Shown here: piece by piece, positions 39,488 to 47,600 of the stretch | Layout of the letters: each line of letters opens with the position of its first letter | Numbering within the stretch: the stretch's first letter is position 1 | Source of the DNA: CAIQQQ01 sp040399685 | GTDB lineage: Bacteria; Pseudomonadota; Alphaproteobacteria; Acetobacterales; Acetobacteraceae | DNA length: 64,000 bases | Direction: 5' to 3' | Assembly: GCA_040399685.1 (NCBI GenBank) | Contig: JBBART010000003.1 | Span: 124,001 to 188,000 of the forward strand | Translations under genes and position numbers: made by a program | The notes under the pieces: generated by a model | The model's input: the letters and a program-made list of their open reading frames with translations, nothing else | Told to the model about the DNA's origin: nothing | The model's database searches: none

Positions 39488-41416
39488 TCAGGTGCCGCGC
39501 TTGAGGAATTCGGCCAGCGGATGGGCCGCCGTTGAATGCGCGCGGGCTGCGTAGATCACCTGGTTCTCGATCACCCGCTGAACGTAGTTACGGGTCTCAC
39601 CGAACGGAATCATCTCGATCCAGTCCACCATGTTGGCATCGCTGGTGCGTGGGTCGCCGTTGGTGCCGGACCATTCCACCACCCGGCCAGGGCCTGCGTT
39701 GTAACCAGCGACGGCGAACGGTACCACGCCGCCGAACTGGTCCAGCAGGCCGCGCAGATAGGTGGTGCCGAGGCGGACATTCAGCACCGGGTCAGACGTC
39801 AGCGCGCCGGGCGATACCTGTGTGCCGATCTGGCGGGCGACACTGGCGGCCGTCGCGGGCATCAACTGCATCAGTCCACGTGCGCCCACCGGGCTGGTGG
39901 TTGCGCTGTCGAAGCTGCTTTCCTGGCGGATGATGCCCAGGGCGAGAGCCGGTTCCAGCCCGGAATCAGGTGGAATGGTCGCGGCCAGCGGCCAGCCGGT
40001 ATCGATCTGGATCAGGCCGTCGCGTCCGGCACGGCGTGCCAGGGCCACCGCGATCTCGGGCGAGCCGAAGCCCTCGGCCAGCCGTGCCACCAAGGCGCGA
40101 TCGGCGGGGCTTGGGGAAATCTCGTCCAGTCGGAACAGGAAGCTTTGCGCCCGTCGCGGTTCGCCCCAGGCCACCAGATACGCCGCCGCCCGCGCCACCT
40201 CACGCCCTGCCAGATCGAGGGCGTGGCTGGCATCCGCGGGGGCATCGCGCTGGGCGCGAATTTGGGTGGCCGGGTCGCGGCCCAGCGCCAGGACAGCCAG
40301 CTGGCCATAGAACGTGTTCGGCCACGCCGCCGCTGCGGTGTATTCGGCAGCACCACCGCCGGCGCGGGCCAACCAATAATGGGCGCGACCTTGGGTGATG
40401 GCAGCTTTGGACTGGGCGGCGAGACGCTGGAAATGCCGTGTCGCCAGCGCCGGATCGCCCAGCTTGCGCAAGGCGATGAAGCCGGCGAGAAACTCAGCGT
40501 CCGCGACCTGCTCAGAACCGGTTTGGGCGTGCCCGGCAGCGATGGCATAGGCGCCGGGAACGTCGCCCTGGCGCAGGCGTCGGCGCGCCATCAGGTTGCG
40601 CTCGTCCCAGAACGCGGCGCGACGCTCGGACGGCGTGGCTGTCTCCGCCTCACCACCTTGCGATTTCCAGAGCGCGACGGCCTCATCGTCCCGGTTGGCG
40701 CGCCGCAGCCAGCGCAGTTGCTCCAGCACTAGGCCGGGGTCGCGCCGCTGTTCTTCCGGCAGGGCGCCCAGCAGCGGCTCGGCATTCGGCGCATCACGCT
40801 TCAGCGCCAGCCGCGCCTCGGCGCGGGGGCGATCCTGGATGTCTAGCCGCACGATCTGGCGGGTGGCAGCGGCGACATCGGTTGTGGCCAGACGGTCGAA
40901 CCGCCGGAACTGGGTATCGGCCGACAGCATCGGCGCCCATCGCGGCAGCATACGGGTTTCAAGGCCCGAATCACTGGCGATCCAGGCGGCATTGGCCATG
41001 GCGGCGGCATCGGCCGGCCGGGCGCCACGCGCGTAAGCCTCGGCACAGCGCAGCAGCGTGCCGGGCAGGGAGGGTTTCGCCACGTCACACAGCGACTGCA
41101 CCTGCCCATCATCGGCCAGGGCGGCCAGTGTTTCTTCGCGCCTGCGGTTCAACGTGGCCTGCTGGGGCCAGTCGGGGCTGTCCTTCTGGAACTGTGCGAT
41201 CTCGTCAAAGCCAGCCGCATTCGGCGCCAGCATCCGGAAATAGGTGACCATCTTGGGCACCACCGGGTCCACATAGCCCGCAGCCGCGGCCTGGGCCTCG
41301 GCCCAGCGATCGGCTCGCACGAAGGCCATGACGTCGGGAGCACCGACGGCTTGGCCCATGGCAGGTGCTGCCAGGGTGGTGAGAAAGACAGCAATGAGAC
41401 GGGACAGGTTGCGCAT
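39488..41416 (-). CDS. slt: Soluble lytic murein transglycosylase
   Basis: Periplasmic enzyme that cleaves peptidoglycan glycan strands, 642 residues. The signal peptide is MRNLSRLIAVFLTTLAAPAMG. A long alpha-helical superhelix (about 30-480) is followed by the lysozyme-like SLT domain: LALGIIRQESSFDSATTSPVGARGLMQLMPATA with the catalytic glutamate, and AGYNAGPGRVVEW. It is divergent from dapA and upstream of pgpA. Confidence 0.94.
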   Translation of the reverse strand: MRNLSRLIAVFLTTLAAPAMGQAVGAPDVMAFVRADRWAEAQAAAAGYVDPVVPKMVTYFRMLAPNAAGFDEIAQFQKDSPDWPQQATLNRRREETLAALADDGQVQSLCDVAKPSLPGTLLRCAEAYARGARPADAAAMANAAWIASDSGLETRMLPRWAPMLSADTQFRRFDRLATTDVAAATRQIVRLDIQDRPRAEARLALKRDAPNAEPLLGALPEEQRRDPGLVLEQLRWLRRANRDDEAVALWKSQGGEAETATPSERRAAFWDERNLMARRRLRQGDVPGAYAIAAGHAQTGSEQVADAEFLAGFIALRKLGDPALATRHFQRLAAQSKAAITQGRAHYWLARAGGGAAEYTAAAAWPNTFYGQLAVLALGRDPATQIRAQRDAPADASHALDLAGREVARAAAYLVAWGEPRRAQSFLFRLDEISPSPADRALVARLAEGFGSPEIAVALARRAGRDGLIQIDTGWPLAATIPPDSGLEPALALGIIRQESSFDSATTSPVGARGLMQLMPATAASVARQIGTQVSPGALTSDPVLNVRLGTTYLRGLLDQFGGVVPFAVAGYNAGPGRVVEWSGTNGDPRTSDANMVDWIEMIPFGETRNYVQRVIENQVIYAARAHSTAAHPLAEFLKRGT

Positions 41417-41512
41417 GGCTGCATTCTAACGCGTCCCGGCCTTGCAGCGCATCCCCCGCGCGCCTAGCTTTACGGTCCCGCATAAAAAAGCCGTTGGCTC
41501 GGAGGATCGCCT

Positions 41513-42391
41513 ATGTTCAAGGGCTCGCTGGTCGCCCTCATCACGCCCATGACCGCCGATGGCGCCGTGGACGAAGACGCGTTTGCTCGATTTGTCGAAT
41601 GGCAGATCCGCGAAGGCACCAAGGGAATCGTTCCGGTTGGAACCACCGGCGAATCGCCCACGCTGAATCACAACGAACACAAACGCGTGGTGGAAATCGC
41701 CATCAAGGTGTCCGCCGGGCGTGTGCCGGTGATTGCCGGCGCGGGTTCGAACTCCACGGCCGAGGCGATCGACCTCACGCGCCACGCCAAGCTGGCTGGC
41801 GCCGATGCCGCCCTCGTGGTGACGCCCTACTACAACAAGCCGACGCAAGAGGGCTTGTATATGCACTACGCAGCCATTGCGGATGCGGTGGACCTGCCGG
41901 TGTTCATCTACAACATCCCACCGCGCAGCGTGGTGGACATGAGCGTGGAGACAATGGCGCGGCTGTCCAAGCTCAAGAACATCATCGGCGTGAAAGACGC
42001 GACCGCCAGCCTGACGCGGCCGTTGCACACCACCATCGCCTGCGGCCACGACTTCATTCAGCTATCGGGGGAAGACCACACCGCCCTGCCGTTCCTCGCG
42101 GCTGGCGGCCATGGCTGCATCTCCGTCACGGCCAACATCGCGCCGCGCCTGTGCAGCCAGATGCACGCTGCCTGGAACACCGGTCATCTGGCTGAGGCGA
42201 TGCAGATCCAGGCCCGCCTTGTCACGCTGCACGACGCCATGTTCTGTGAGAGCAATCCGGGCCCTGCGAAATACGCCGCCTCCCTGCTCGGCTTCGGCGC
42301 CGATCATTGCCGCCTCCCGCTCGCCCCCGTGGCCGAGAGCACGCGCGTGCGTGTTCGCGCAGCCATGACCGCGGCCGGGCTGCTGAACTGA
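41513..42391 (+). CDS. dapA: 4-hydroxy-tetrahydrodipicolinate synthase
   Basis: First committed enzyme of lysine/diaminopimelate synthesis, condensing pyruvate and aspartate semialdehyde, 292 residues. It begins MFKGSLVALITPM; the conserved GTTGESPTLNHNEHKRVVE, TPYYNKPTQEGLYMHY with the catalytic tyrosine, and NIIGVKDATASL with the Schiff-base lysine are all present. smpB follows after 7 nt in the same direction, a common alphaproteobacterial pair. Confidence 0.97.
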   Translation: MFKGSLVALITPMTADGAVDEDAFARFVEWQIREGTKGIVPVGTTGESPTLNHNEHKRVVEIAIKVSAGRVPVIAGAGSNSTAEAIDLTRHAKLAGADAALVVTPYYNKPTQEGLYMHYAAIADAVDLPVFIYNIPPRSVVDMSVETMARLSKLKNIIGVKDATASLTRPLHTTIACGHDFIQLSGEDHTALPFLAAGGHGCISVTANIAPRLCSQMHAAWNTGHLAEAMQIQARLVTLHDAMFCESNPGPAKYAASLLGFGADHCRLPLAPVAESTRVRVRAAMTAAGLLN

Positions 42392-42398
42392 TCTGAGC

Positions 42399-42887
42399 AT
42401 GGCACCGCCGACAAAACGCAAGTCCGGCATGATCAGCCACGGCATCGCCGCGCAAAATCGCAAGGCGCGCTTTGACTACACGATCAAGGAGACGGTCGAG
42501 GCCGGCATCGTGCTGAAGGGCCCCGAGGTGAAATCCCTCCGCCACGGCCGCGCGACGCTGACCGAGGCCTGGGCCGGCGAGCGGGACGGGGAGATGTATC
42601 TGTTCAACTGCTACATCCCCGAATACCAGGGCGGGGTGCTGTCCCGCTTCGAGCCGCGTGCGCCGCGCAAGCTGTTGTTGAAGCGCAAGCAGCGCGACAA
42701 TCTGTTGGGCGCCATCGCACGGGACGGCTACACGCTGGTGCCGATCGAAATCCGCTTCAACGACAAGGGGCTGGCCAAGGTTGAACTCGGCCTCGGCCAG
42801 GGGCGCAACAAGGCGGACAAGCGCCACGCCATCGCCGCGCGCGACTGGCAGCGCGATAAATCGCGATTGATGCGCGACAAAGGCTGA
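42399..42887 (+). CDS. smpB: SsrA-binding protein SmpB
   Basis: tmRNA-binding protein of trans-translation, 162 residues. It shows GIAAQNRKARFDYTIKETVEAGIVLKGPEVKSLRHGRATLTEAWA, then LLLKRKQRDNLLGAI, and the basic C-terminal KRHAIAARDWQRDKSRLMRDKG that is disordered and inserts into the ribosome. The tmRNA gene itself is not seen here. The stop overlaps the next ATG by one base. Confidence 0.97.
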   Translation: MAPPTKRKSGMISHGIAAQNRKARFDYTIKETVEAGIVLKGPEVKSLRHGRATLTEAWAGERDGEMYLFNCYIPEYQGGVLSRFEPRAPRKLLLKRKQRDNLLGAIARDGYTLVPIEIRFNDKGLAKVELGLGQGRNKADKRHAIAARDWQRDKSRLMRDKG

Positions 42888-43753
42888 TGCGGCTCCGGCT
42901 ATTCGCGGCAGTCATCTTGCTGGCGGTGTCCGGATGCGCGGCCCCGAAGGTACAGCCATCGGCGGTCTTGCTGCCAACGCCGGACGGAATGCCGATTTCC
43001 ATTCCGTTGAACACGGGCGCCCTGGCGGCGCGGCTGTGTTGGCCTGCGTCTCCGGGGCGCCACCGGGTGGTCGTCATCAACCACGGCTCGCCGTCCAGCC
43101 CCGCGCTTCGGGCCACGATGCAGCCAACACGATGCGACACCGAGGCCGCGCTTTGGTTCACCCGGCGCGGCTTTCTGGTGGTGTTTCCCATGCGACGCGG
43201 TTTCGGCGCCAGCACCGGCCCGGTGGACGAGGACACCGGCGCCTGCGTGGCGCCGGATTATCTTCGCTCTGCCCAGCAGGGCGCACGCGATATCAATGTC
43301 GTGCTGCGCTTTGTCACCGCCCTGCCATATGCCCAGCCGAACCATGCCATTGTGATCGGCCAATCGACCGGCGGATGGGCCGCGATTGGGGCAGCCAGCC
43401 TGCCGACGCCGCTTGCCAGCGTGTACATCAGCTTTGCCGGCGGTCGCGGCGCCCACGCCTATCTCACGCCGCCGCGCAATTGCCGGCCGGATCTTCTGAT
43501 CGCAGCGGCCGCCCGTCTGGGCGCCACGGCCACAACGCCGATGCTCTGGATCACCGCCCAGAATGATCATTTTTTTCCGCCCGATCTCATGCAATCCCTG
43601 CACGATGCCTACCTCCAGGCCGGGGGGCGGGGGCAACTCGCCATCACTCCTCCGATCGGCGATGAAGGGCATTTCCTGTTCTATGCCCCGGGCGGATCGG
43701 AGATCTGGGGTCCCATTCTAAACCGGTATCTTTCCGCGCAACCGGCCTCCTAA
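42887..43753 (+). CDS. Alpha/beta hydrolase lipoprotein
   Basis: A 288-residue predicted lipoprotein. The lipobox LAVSGC places the lipid anchor at Cys 17. The hydrolase core has VVVINHGSPSSP (oxyanion region), VVFPMRRGFGASTG, the nucleophile elbow IGQSTGGWAA, and late TAQNDHFF and GDEGHFLF supplying Asp and His. Probably an envelope esterase or dipeptidyl-type hydrolase; substrate unknown. Its start overlaps the smpB stop (TGATG). Confidence 0.82.
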   Translation: MRLRLFAAVILLAVSGCAAPKVQPSAVLLPTPDGMPISIPLNTGALAARLCWPASPGRHRVVVINHGSPSSPALRATMQPTRCDTEAALWFTRRGFLVVFPMRRGFGASTGPVDEDTGACVAPDYLRSAQQGARDINVVLRFVTALPYAQPNHAIVIGQSTGGWAAIGAASLPTPLASVYISFAGGRGAHAYLTPPRNCRPDLLIAAAARLGATATTPMLWITAQNDHFFPPDLMQSLHDAYLQAGGRGQLAITPPIGDEGHFLFYAPGGSEIWGPILNRYLSAQPAS

Positions 43754-43812
43754 GATAGCAACTTGCGCACCCGGCTGCGCGTATCAGATACGTAAGCGGA
43801 GGGGATGACGCC

Positions 43813-44457
43813 GTGGACGAAATCAAGACCAAGCTGATCGCGGCAAAGCAGGCCTGGGCCAAGGCCGGTCGGCTGATGACCGGCATGACCGCCGATCCTT
43901 CGGTGCGCCTGCCGCCCGGTCAGCGCCTGGTGTCGGACTGGCCAGTGCTGGATCTCGGTGTGCAGCCGGACATCACGCCACAAAAATTCTTCCTCGACCT
44001 CAACGGCGCCGTTGAGACGCCGCTGCACCTGAAGCTCGGCGACTTCATGGCGCTGCCGCAGGTGGACAGCGTCTCGGACATGCACTGCGTCACCGCCTGG
44101 TCGCGCTACGACAACGACTGGTGCGGCGTGTCGTCGCGCACGCTGCTGGATCTGGTCAAACCGCTGCCATCGGCGCGGCACGTTATCTTTCATGCCCATG
44201 ACGGCTACACCACCAACGTGGCGCTGGAACAATTCGCTGATGATGACGTCTATCTGGTGCACCAGTGGGCCGGGAAGCCGATCGAGCGGGTGCATGGCGG
44301 ACCAATTCGGGTGCTGATCCCGAAGCTTTATCTCTGGAAATCGGCCAAATGGGTGAACCGGATCGAGTTCACCAGCAGCGACAAGCCGGGCTTTTGGGAG
44401 CGCAATGGCTACAACAACAACGCCGACCCCTGGTTGGAGGAACGCTATGATGAATGA
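43813..44457 (+). CDS. Molybdopterin-dependent (sulfite-oxidase-like) protein
   Basis: A 214-residue protein of the YuiH/MsrP-like sulfite oxidase molybdopterin-binding domain. It includes FFLDLNGAVETPLHLKLGDFMALPQ, then DMHCVTAWSRYDNDWCGVSSRTLLDLV with the likely molybdenum-ligating cysteine, and VHGGPIRVLIPKLYLWKSAKWVNRIEF. There is no signal peptide, so it is probably cytoplasmic. The start is a GTG at 43813. It overlaps the peroxidase gene by 11 nt. Confidence 0.87.
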   Translation: MDEIKTKLIAAKQAWAKAGRLMTGMTADPSVRLPPGQRLVSDWPVLDLGVQPDITPQKFFLDLNGAVETPLHLKLGDFMALPQVDSVSDMHCVTAWSRYDNDWCGVSSRTLLDLVKPLPSARHVIFHAHDGYTTNVALEQFADDDVYLVHQWAGKPIERVHGGPIRVLIPKLYLWKSAKWVNRIEFTSSDKPGFWERNGYNNNADPWLEERYDE

Positions 44458-44998
44458 TCTCACCCGCCGTGTCCTGATGGTCACGGGCGCGTCGTTGCTC
44501 GCGACCGCCGCTGTCGCAGGGCCTGCGCAAAACGCCTTCGGTTTCAGCTTCACGTCGATCGAGGACGGGACGCTGAATTTTGCTGACCTGAAGGGCCGCG
44601 TGCTGCTGGTGGTCAACACCGCCAGCTTCTGCGGCTACACCTATCAGTATGAGGCGCTGGAAAAGCTGCACGCCACTCTGGAGAAAAGTGGGCTGACCGT
44701 GGTCGGCATGCCTAGCCAGGATTTCAATCAGGAAAGCGGCAGCAACGAAGCCGTCAAGGCGTTCTGCGACGCCACGTTCGGCGTGCAGTTCCCGATGACA
44801 GGCCTGCTGCATGTGCGCGGCCCGCAGGCGGACCCGTTTTACAAATGGGTCCGCGCCGAGAAGAACTGGGAGCCATCGTGGAATTTCGGCAAGGTGTTGA
44901 TCGGGCGCGACGGCCGCATTCTGTCGGTGTTCGGCTCGGGCGACGAACCCACCGGCTCCAGGCTGCGGGGTGCGGTCGATGCGGCGCTTAAAGCGTGA
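44447..44998 (+). CDS. Glutathione-peroxidase-family protein, exported
   Basis: A 183-residue thiol peroxidase. The N-terminus (MNDLTRRVLMVTGASLLATAAVAG) is a signal with a twin-arginine-like TRRVLM. The catalytic region is LLVVNTASFCGYTYQYEALEKLH with the peroxidatic cysteine; PSQDFNQES supplies the glutamine and SWNFGKVLIGRDG the tryptophan-asparagine part of the tetrad. Start ATG at 44447 follows GGAGG and overlaps the previous gene. Probably a periplasmic peroxide scavenger using thioredoxin-like reductant. Confidence 0.88.
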   Translation: MMNDLTRRVLMVTGASLLATAAVAGPAQNAFGFSFTSIEDGTLNFADLKGRVLLVVNTASFCGYTYQYEALEKLHATLEKSGLTVVGMPSQDFNQESGSNEAVKAFCDATFGVQFPMTGLLHVRGPQADPFYKWVRAEKNWEPSWNFGKVLIGRDGRILSVFGSGDEPTGSRLRGAVDAALKA

Positions 44999-45010
44999 TC
45001 GTCAGGAGAG

Positions 45011-45130
45011 GAAGATCTTCTTTTTCTGAAGAAAAAGACGTTCATTCATTTCGGTGCGTGGTGCGGTAGATGTCGCGTCACGCCTCTAAATTCATGAAGT
45101 TTTTTTGGTTCTTTTTTCAAAAAAGAACCC
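45011..45130 (+). repeat. Composite AT-rich palindromic element, copy E
   Basis: Starts 13 nt after the peroxidase stop in the same orientation. The left hairpin is CTTCTTTTTCT-GA-AGAAAAAG and the right one GGTTCTTTTTTC then AAAAAAGAACC. In the centre, a CATTCATTT arm faces TAAATTCATG, GCGTG faces CACGC, and the apical loop contains GCGGTAGATG, shared with copy D. The right arm runs into TTTTTTT. It lies between convergent genes. Confidence 0.82.
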
Positions 45131-45175
45131 CTTCACTAATCGTCATATTTTTCTGACCGGCGAAACTCTTAAGCT

Positions 45176-45832
45176 CTACAACTCCCGCAGGCGCCTGACG
45201 AGGTCGAACATCACGGCCTCGAACATCTCCGTTGTCAGCCGCCGGGTGGAAGTGTTGTAACGGGAGACGTGATAGCTGTTGGCCAGCATCAAACCGTCCG
45301 GCAGCGTGTGAACCGCCCCGTGCTGGAACCGGTAGCGGGACGGCGGAATACCACACGCCCTGAGCACCGCCGCATGCGCCAGCACGCCGAGCGCCAGCAC
45401 GATGCGGACGTTTGGCAGGCCGCGCAGTTCCCCGGCCAGGAACTGGTTGCAGGTCTTGACCTCGGCCGGCTCCGGCAGATTGGCCGGCGGCACGCAGCGC
45501 ACCGCATTGATAATGCGGCAATCCTGCATGGTCATCCCGTCATCCGCAGTTGCTCCATAGGCGCCTTTGGCAAACCCGAACTTCCCAAGCGATTCATACA
45601 GCAGCACACCGGCATGATCTCCGGTGAAGGGCCGGCCGGTGCGGTTGGCACCCTTCACGCCGGGCGCCATCCCCACCACCAGCAGCCGCGCCGTCAGCGG
45701 GCCAAAGCTGGGAACGGGCGCGTTGAACCACTCCGGCTGGGCTGTCCGGTTGGCCATCCGATACGCGACCAGCCTGGGGCATAGTTCGCAATCATGGGCC
45801 GGCTGCGGGATCTGCTCGTCGCTGAAATCCAT
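45176..45832 (-). CDS. Uracil-DNA glycosylase, family 5 (UDGb)
   Basis: DNA repair glycosylase that removes uracil and other deaminated bases, 218 residues. It has N-terminal iron-sulfur cysteines (DCELCPRLVAYR), motif 1 VVGMAPGVKGANRTGRPFTGD (no catalytic Asp/Asn at the usual position, as in UDGb), NAVRCVPPANLPEPAEVKTCNQF, and the late HVSRYNTSTRR. This pattern is family 5 rather than family 4. It lies 13 nt downstream of the NYN gene, in the same direction. Confidence 0.92.
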   Translation of the reverse strand: MDFSDEQIPQPAHDCELCPRLVAYRMANRTAQPEWFNAPVPSFGPLTARLLVVGMAPGVKGANRTGRPFTGDHAGVLLYESLGKFGFAKGAYGATADDGMTMQDCRIINAVRCVPPANLPEPAEVKTCNQFLAGELRGLPNVRIVLALGVLAHAAVLRACGIPPSRYRFQHGAVHTLPDGLMLANSYHVSRYNTSTRRLTTEMFEAVMFDLVRRLREL

Positions 45833-45845
45833 CGAAACCCTGCCG

Positions 45846-46451
45846 TCAGCTCAGTTCGGCCGTATCGGCGTAAGGCTCTGCCGGCGTCTGGCGCACTGGC
45901 GGGCGCACCGGGCGGGCCTCGGTCTGGCGGCGGGTGAATTCCGGGGCGATATCCACCAGATCGATGAACTGGTCGGCCTGCCGGCGCAATTCGTCGGCCA
46001 CCATCGGCGGCTGGGTGCGAATAGACGAGATCACCGACACCCGCACGCCACGGCGCTGCACGGCTTCCACCAGACGGCGGAAATCGCTGTCGCCGCTGAA
46101 CAGCACGGCATGGTCGATCTTGTCGGAGAGTTCGAGCATGTCCACCGCAAGCTCGATATCCATGTTGCCCTTGATCCGCCGGCGGCCCTGGGCGTCGGTG
46201 AATTCCTTGGCCGGCTTGGTCACCAGCGTATAGCCGTTATAGGCCAGCCAATCTGTGAGCGGCTTCAGGGGGGAGTATTCCTCGGTTTCCAGCACAGCCG
46301 AATAGTAATAGGCGCGGATCACATGCGCGCGTTTACGAAACGTTTCCAGCAGGCTGCGGTAATCCACGTCAAAGCCCAAATTGCGTGAAGCTGAATAAAG
46401 GTTCGCGCCATCGATAAACAGCGCAACGCGCTCGGTCGGCAGAAAATGCAT
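45846..46451 (-). CDS. NYN domain (LabA/DUF88 family) protein
   Basis: A 201-residue protein with a PIN-like NYN fold typical of RNA-acting nucleases. Motifs are RVALFIDGANLYSASRNLGFDVDYRSLLETF, RRRIKGNMDIELAVDMLELSD and AVLFSGDSDFRRLVEAVQRRGVRVSVIS, which carry the four conserved acidic residues. The C-terminal 35 residues are Pro/Arg-rich. LabA-type proteins are common in alphaproteobacteria; the RNA target is unknown. Confidence 0.9.
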   Translation of the reverse strand: MHFLPTERVALFIDGANLYSASRNLGFDVDYRSLLETFRKRAHVIRAYYYSAVLETEEYSPLKPLTDWLAYNGYTLVTKPAKEFTDAQGRRRIKGNMDIELAVDMLELSDKIDHAVLFSGDSDFRRLVEAVQRRGVRVSVISSIRTQPPMVADELRRQADQFIDLVDIAPEFTRRQTEARPVRPPVRQTPAEPYADTAELS

Positions 46452-46581
46452 ATCGCTCTATCCTAGAAACAGGTCAAAAAATGTCGCAGTGCACCGGAAA
46501 CGTAAAAAGGCTGCGCCGTGAAATGCTTGTCAGTGCGTAGAATACGCGCAAGTTTCCCGTCTCCGAAAGGCGAAAATTGCA

Positions 46582-47097
46582 ATGAGAAGTCAGACCGGCC
46601 CCGTCCTCATCGCGATCGGCGCCAATTTGCCAGGGCAGGACGGTCGTCCCGCCCGAGCGAATTGCATCGCCGCCGCCGAGTCGTTGCGGGCTCTTCCGGG
46701 CTTGCGTTTTGCGGGCCTGTCGCACTGGTATGAAACCGATCCAATTCCGCCTGGCGGCCCCACTTACGTCAACGGCATCGCGTGGCTGGAAGCGGACCCG
46801 GGGCAGGCCATCGATCCAGCGTGGCTGCTCGAACGGCTACAGTCTATTGAGAGCCGCGCAGCTCGGGTTCGCACGGTGCCCAACGCCCCGCGTACGCTGG
46901 ATTTGGACATCATCGCCATGGGCAATCTGGTGCGCGCCAGCCCGGACCCCATCCTGCCGCATCCGCGCGCGCACCAGCGGCGGTTCGTGCTGGAACCGCT
47001 GATGGAACTCCTGCCGCTCTGGGTGCATTCAGGCTTGGGGCAGACAGTCCAGGCCCTGGTGGCGGGACTGCCCAGCCAGGGCGTTCGGCGACTTTGA
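46582..47097 (+). CDS. folK: 2-amino-4-hydroxy-6-hydroxymethyldihydropteridine pyrophosphokinase
   Basis: Folate-pathway kinase (HPPK), 171 residues. It opens VLIAIGANLPG; SHWYETDPIPPGGPTYVNGIAWLE, then RTVPNAPRTLDLDIIAMG and ILPHPRAHQRRFVLEPLMEL are the substrate and magnesium-binding blocks. It stands upstream of rpoZ and is divergent from the NYN gene. Sequence is complete and normal in length. Confidence 0.95.
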   Translation: MRSQTGPVLIAIGANLPGQDGRPARANCIAAAESLRALPGLRFAGLSHWYETDPIPPGGPTYVNGIAWLEADPGQAIDPAWLLERLQSIESRAARVRTVPNAPRTLDLDIIAMGNLVRASPDPILPHPRAHQRRFVLEPLMELLPLWVHSGLGQTVQALVAGLPSQGVRRL

Positions 47098-47186
47098 TTG
47101 CATTGCAGCATTGCCGGGTCTTGCTTCTGCCGGCAGAGCGGATCATATGACGGGTTCACCTTACGTTATTGACCGGAGTGGATCGC

Positions 47187-47594
47187 ATGGCGCGCGTAAC
47201 CGTTGAAGATTGCGTCCAACGCATCCCCAACCGCTTTGAGTTGGTTTTGCTGGCGTCCCAGCGTGCGCGCAACATCGCGCGCGGCGAAGAGATCACGGTC
47301 GACCGGGACAACGACAAAAACCCCGTCGTGGCCCTGCGCGAGATCGCCGATGAGACGATCACGCTCGACAAGTTGAACACCGACCTGCTGAAGTCGCTCT
47401 CGCGTGCGCCTGAGCCGGAGCCGGCGGACGAAGAGGTGCTCGACCTCATCCCGACCGACCAGAACATCTTCGGCCTACAGGATATGTCCGACGAACATGA
47501 GAACGCCCATCTGCCGATGGACGGCGAAGACATGTCGCCCGACGACATGGCAGCCGCCATCGAAGCCGAGTTGGGTGGCCGCGGTCGCCGGTAG
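47187..47594 (+). CDS. rpoZ: RNA polymerase omega subunit
   Basis: Small RNA polymerase subunit that helps assemble beta-prime, 135 residues. It begins MARVTVEDCVQRIPNRFELVLLASQRARNIARGEEITVDRDNDKNPVVALREIAD, a textbook omega N-terminus. The C-terminal 60 residues are an acidic tail, as is common in alphaproteobacteria. The ATG at 47187 follows GGAG. The ppGpp synthetase gene lies 6 nt downstream, the usual rpoZ-spoT pairing, and omega forms part of a ppGpp binding site in proteobacteria. Confidence 0.96.
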   Translation: MARVTVEDCVQRIPNRFELVLLASQRARNIARGEEITVDRDNDKNPVVALREIADETITLDKLNTDLLKSLSRAPEPEPADEEVLDLIPTDQNIFGLQDMSDEHENAHLPMDGEDMSPDDMAAAIEAELGGRGRR

Positions 47595-47600
47595 GCTGAT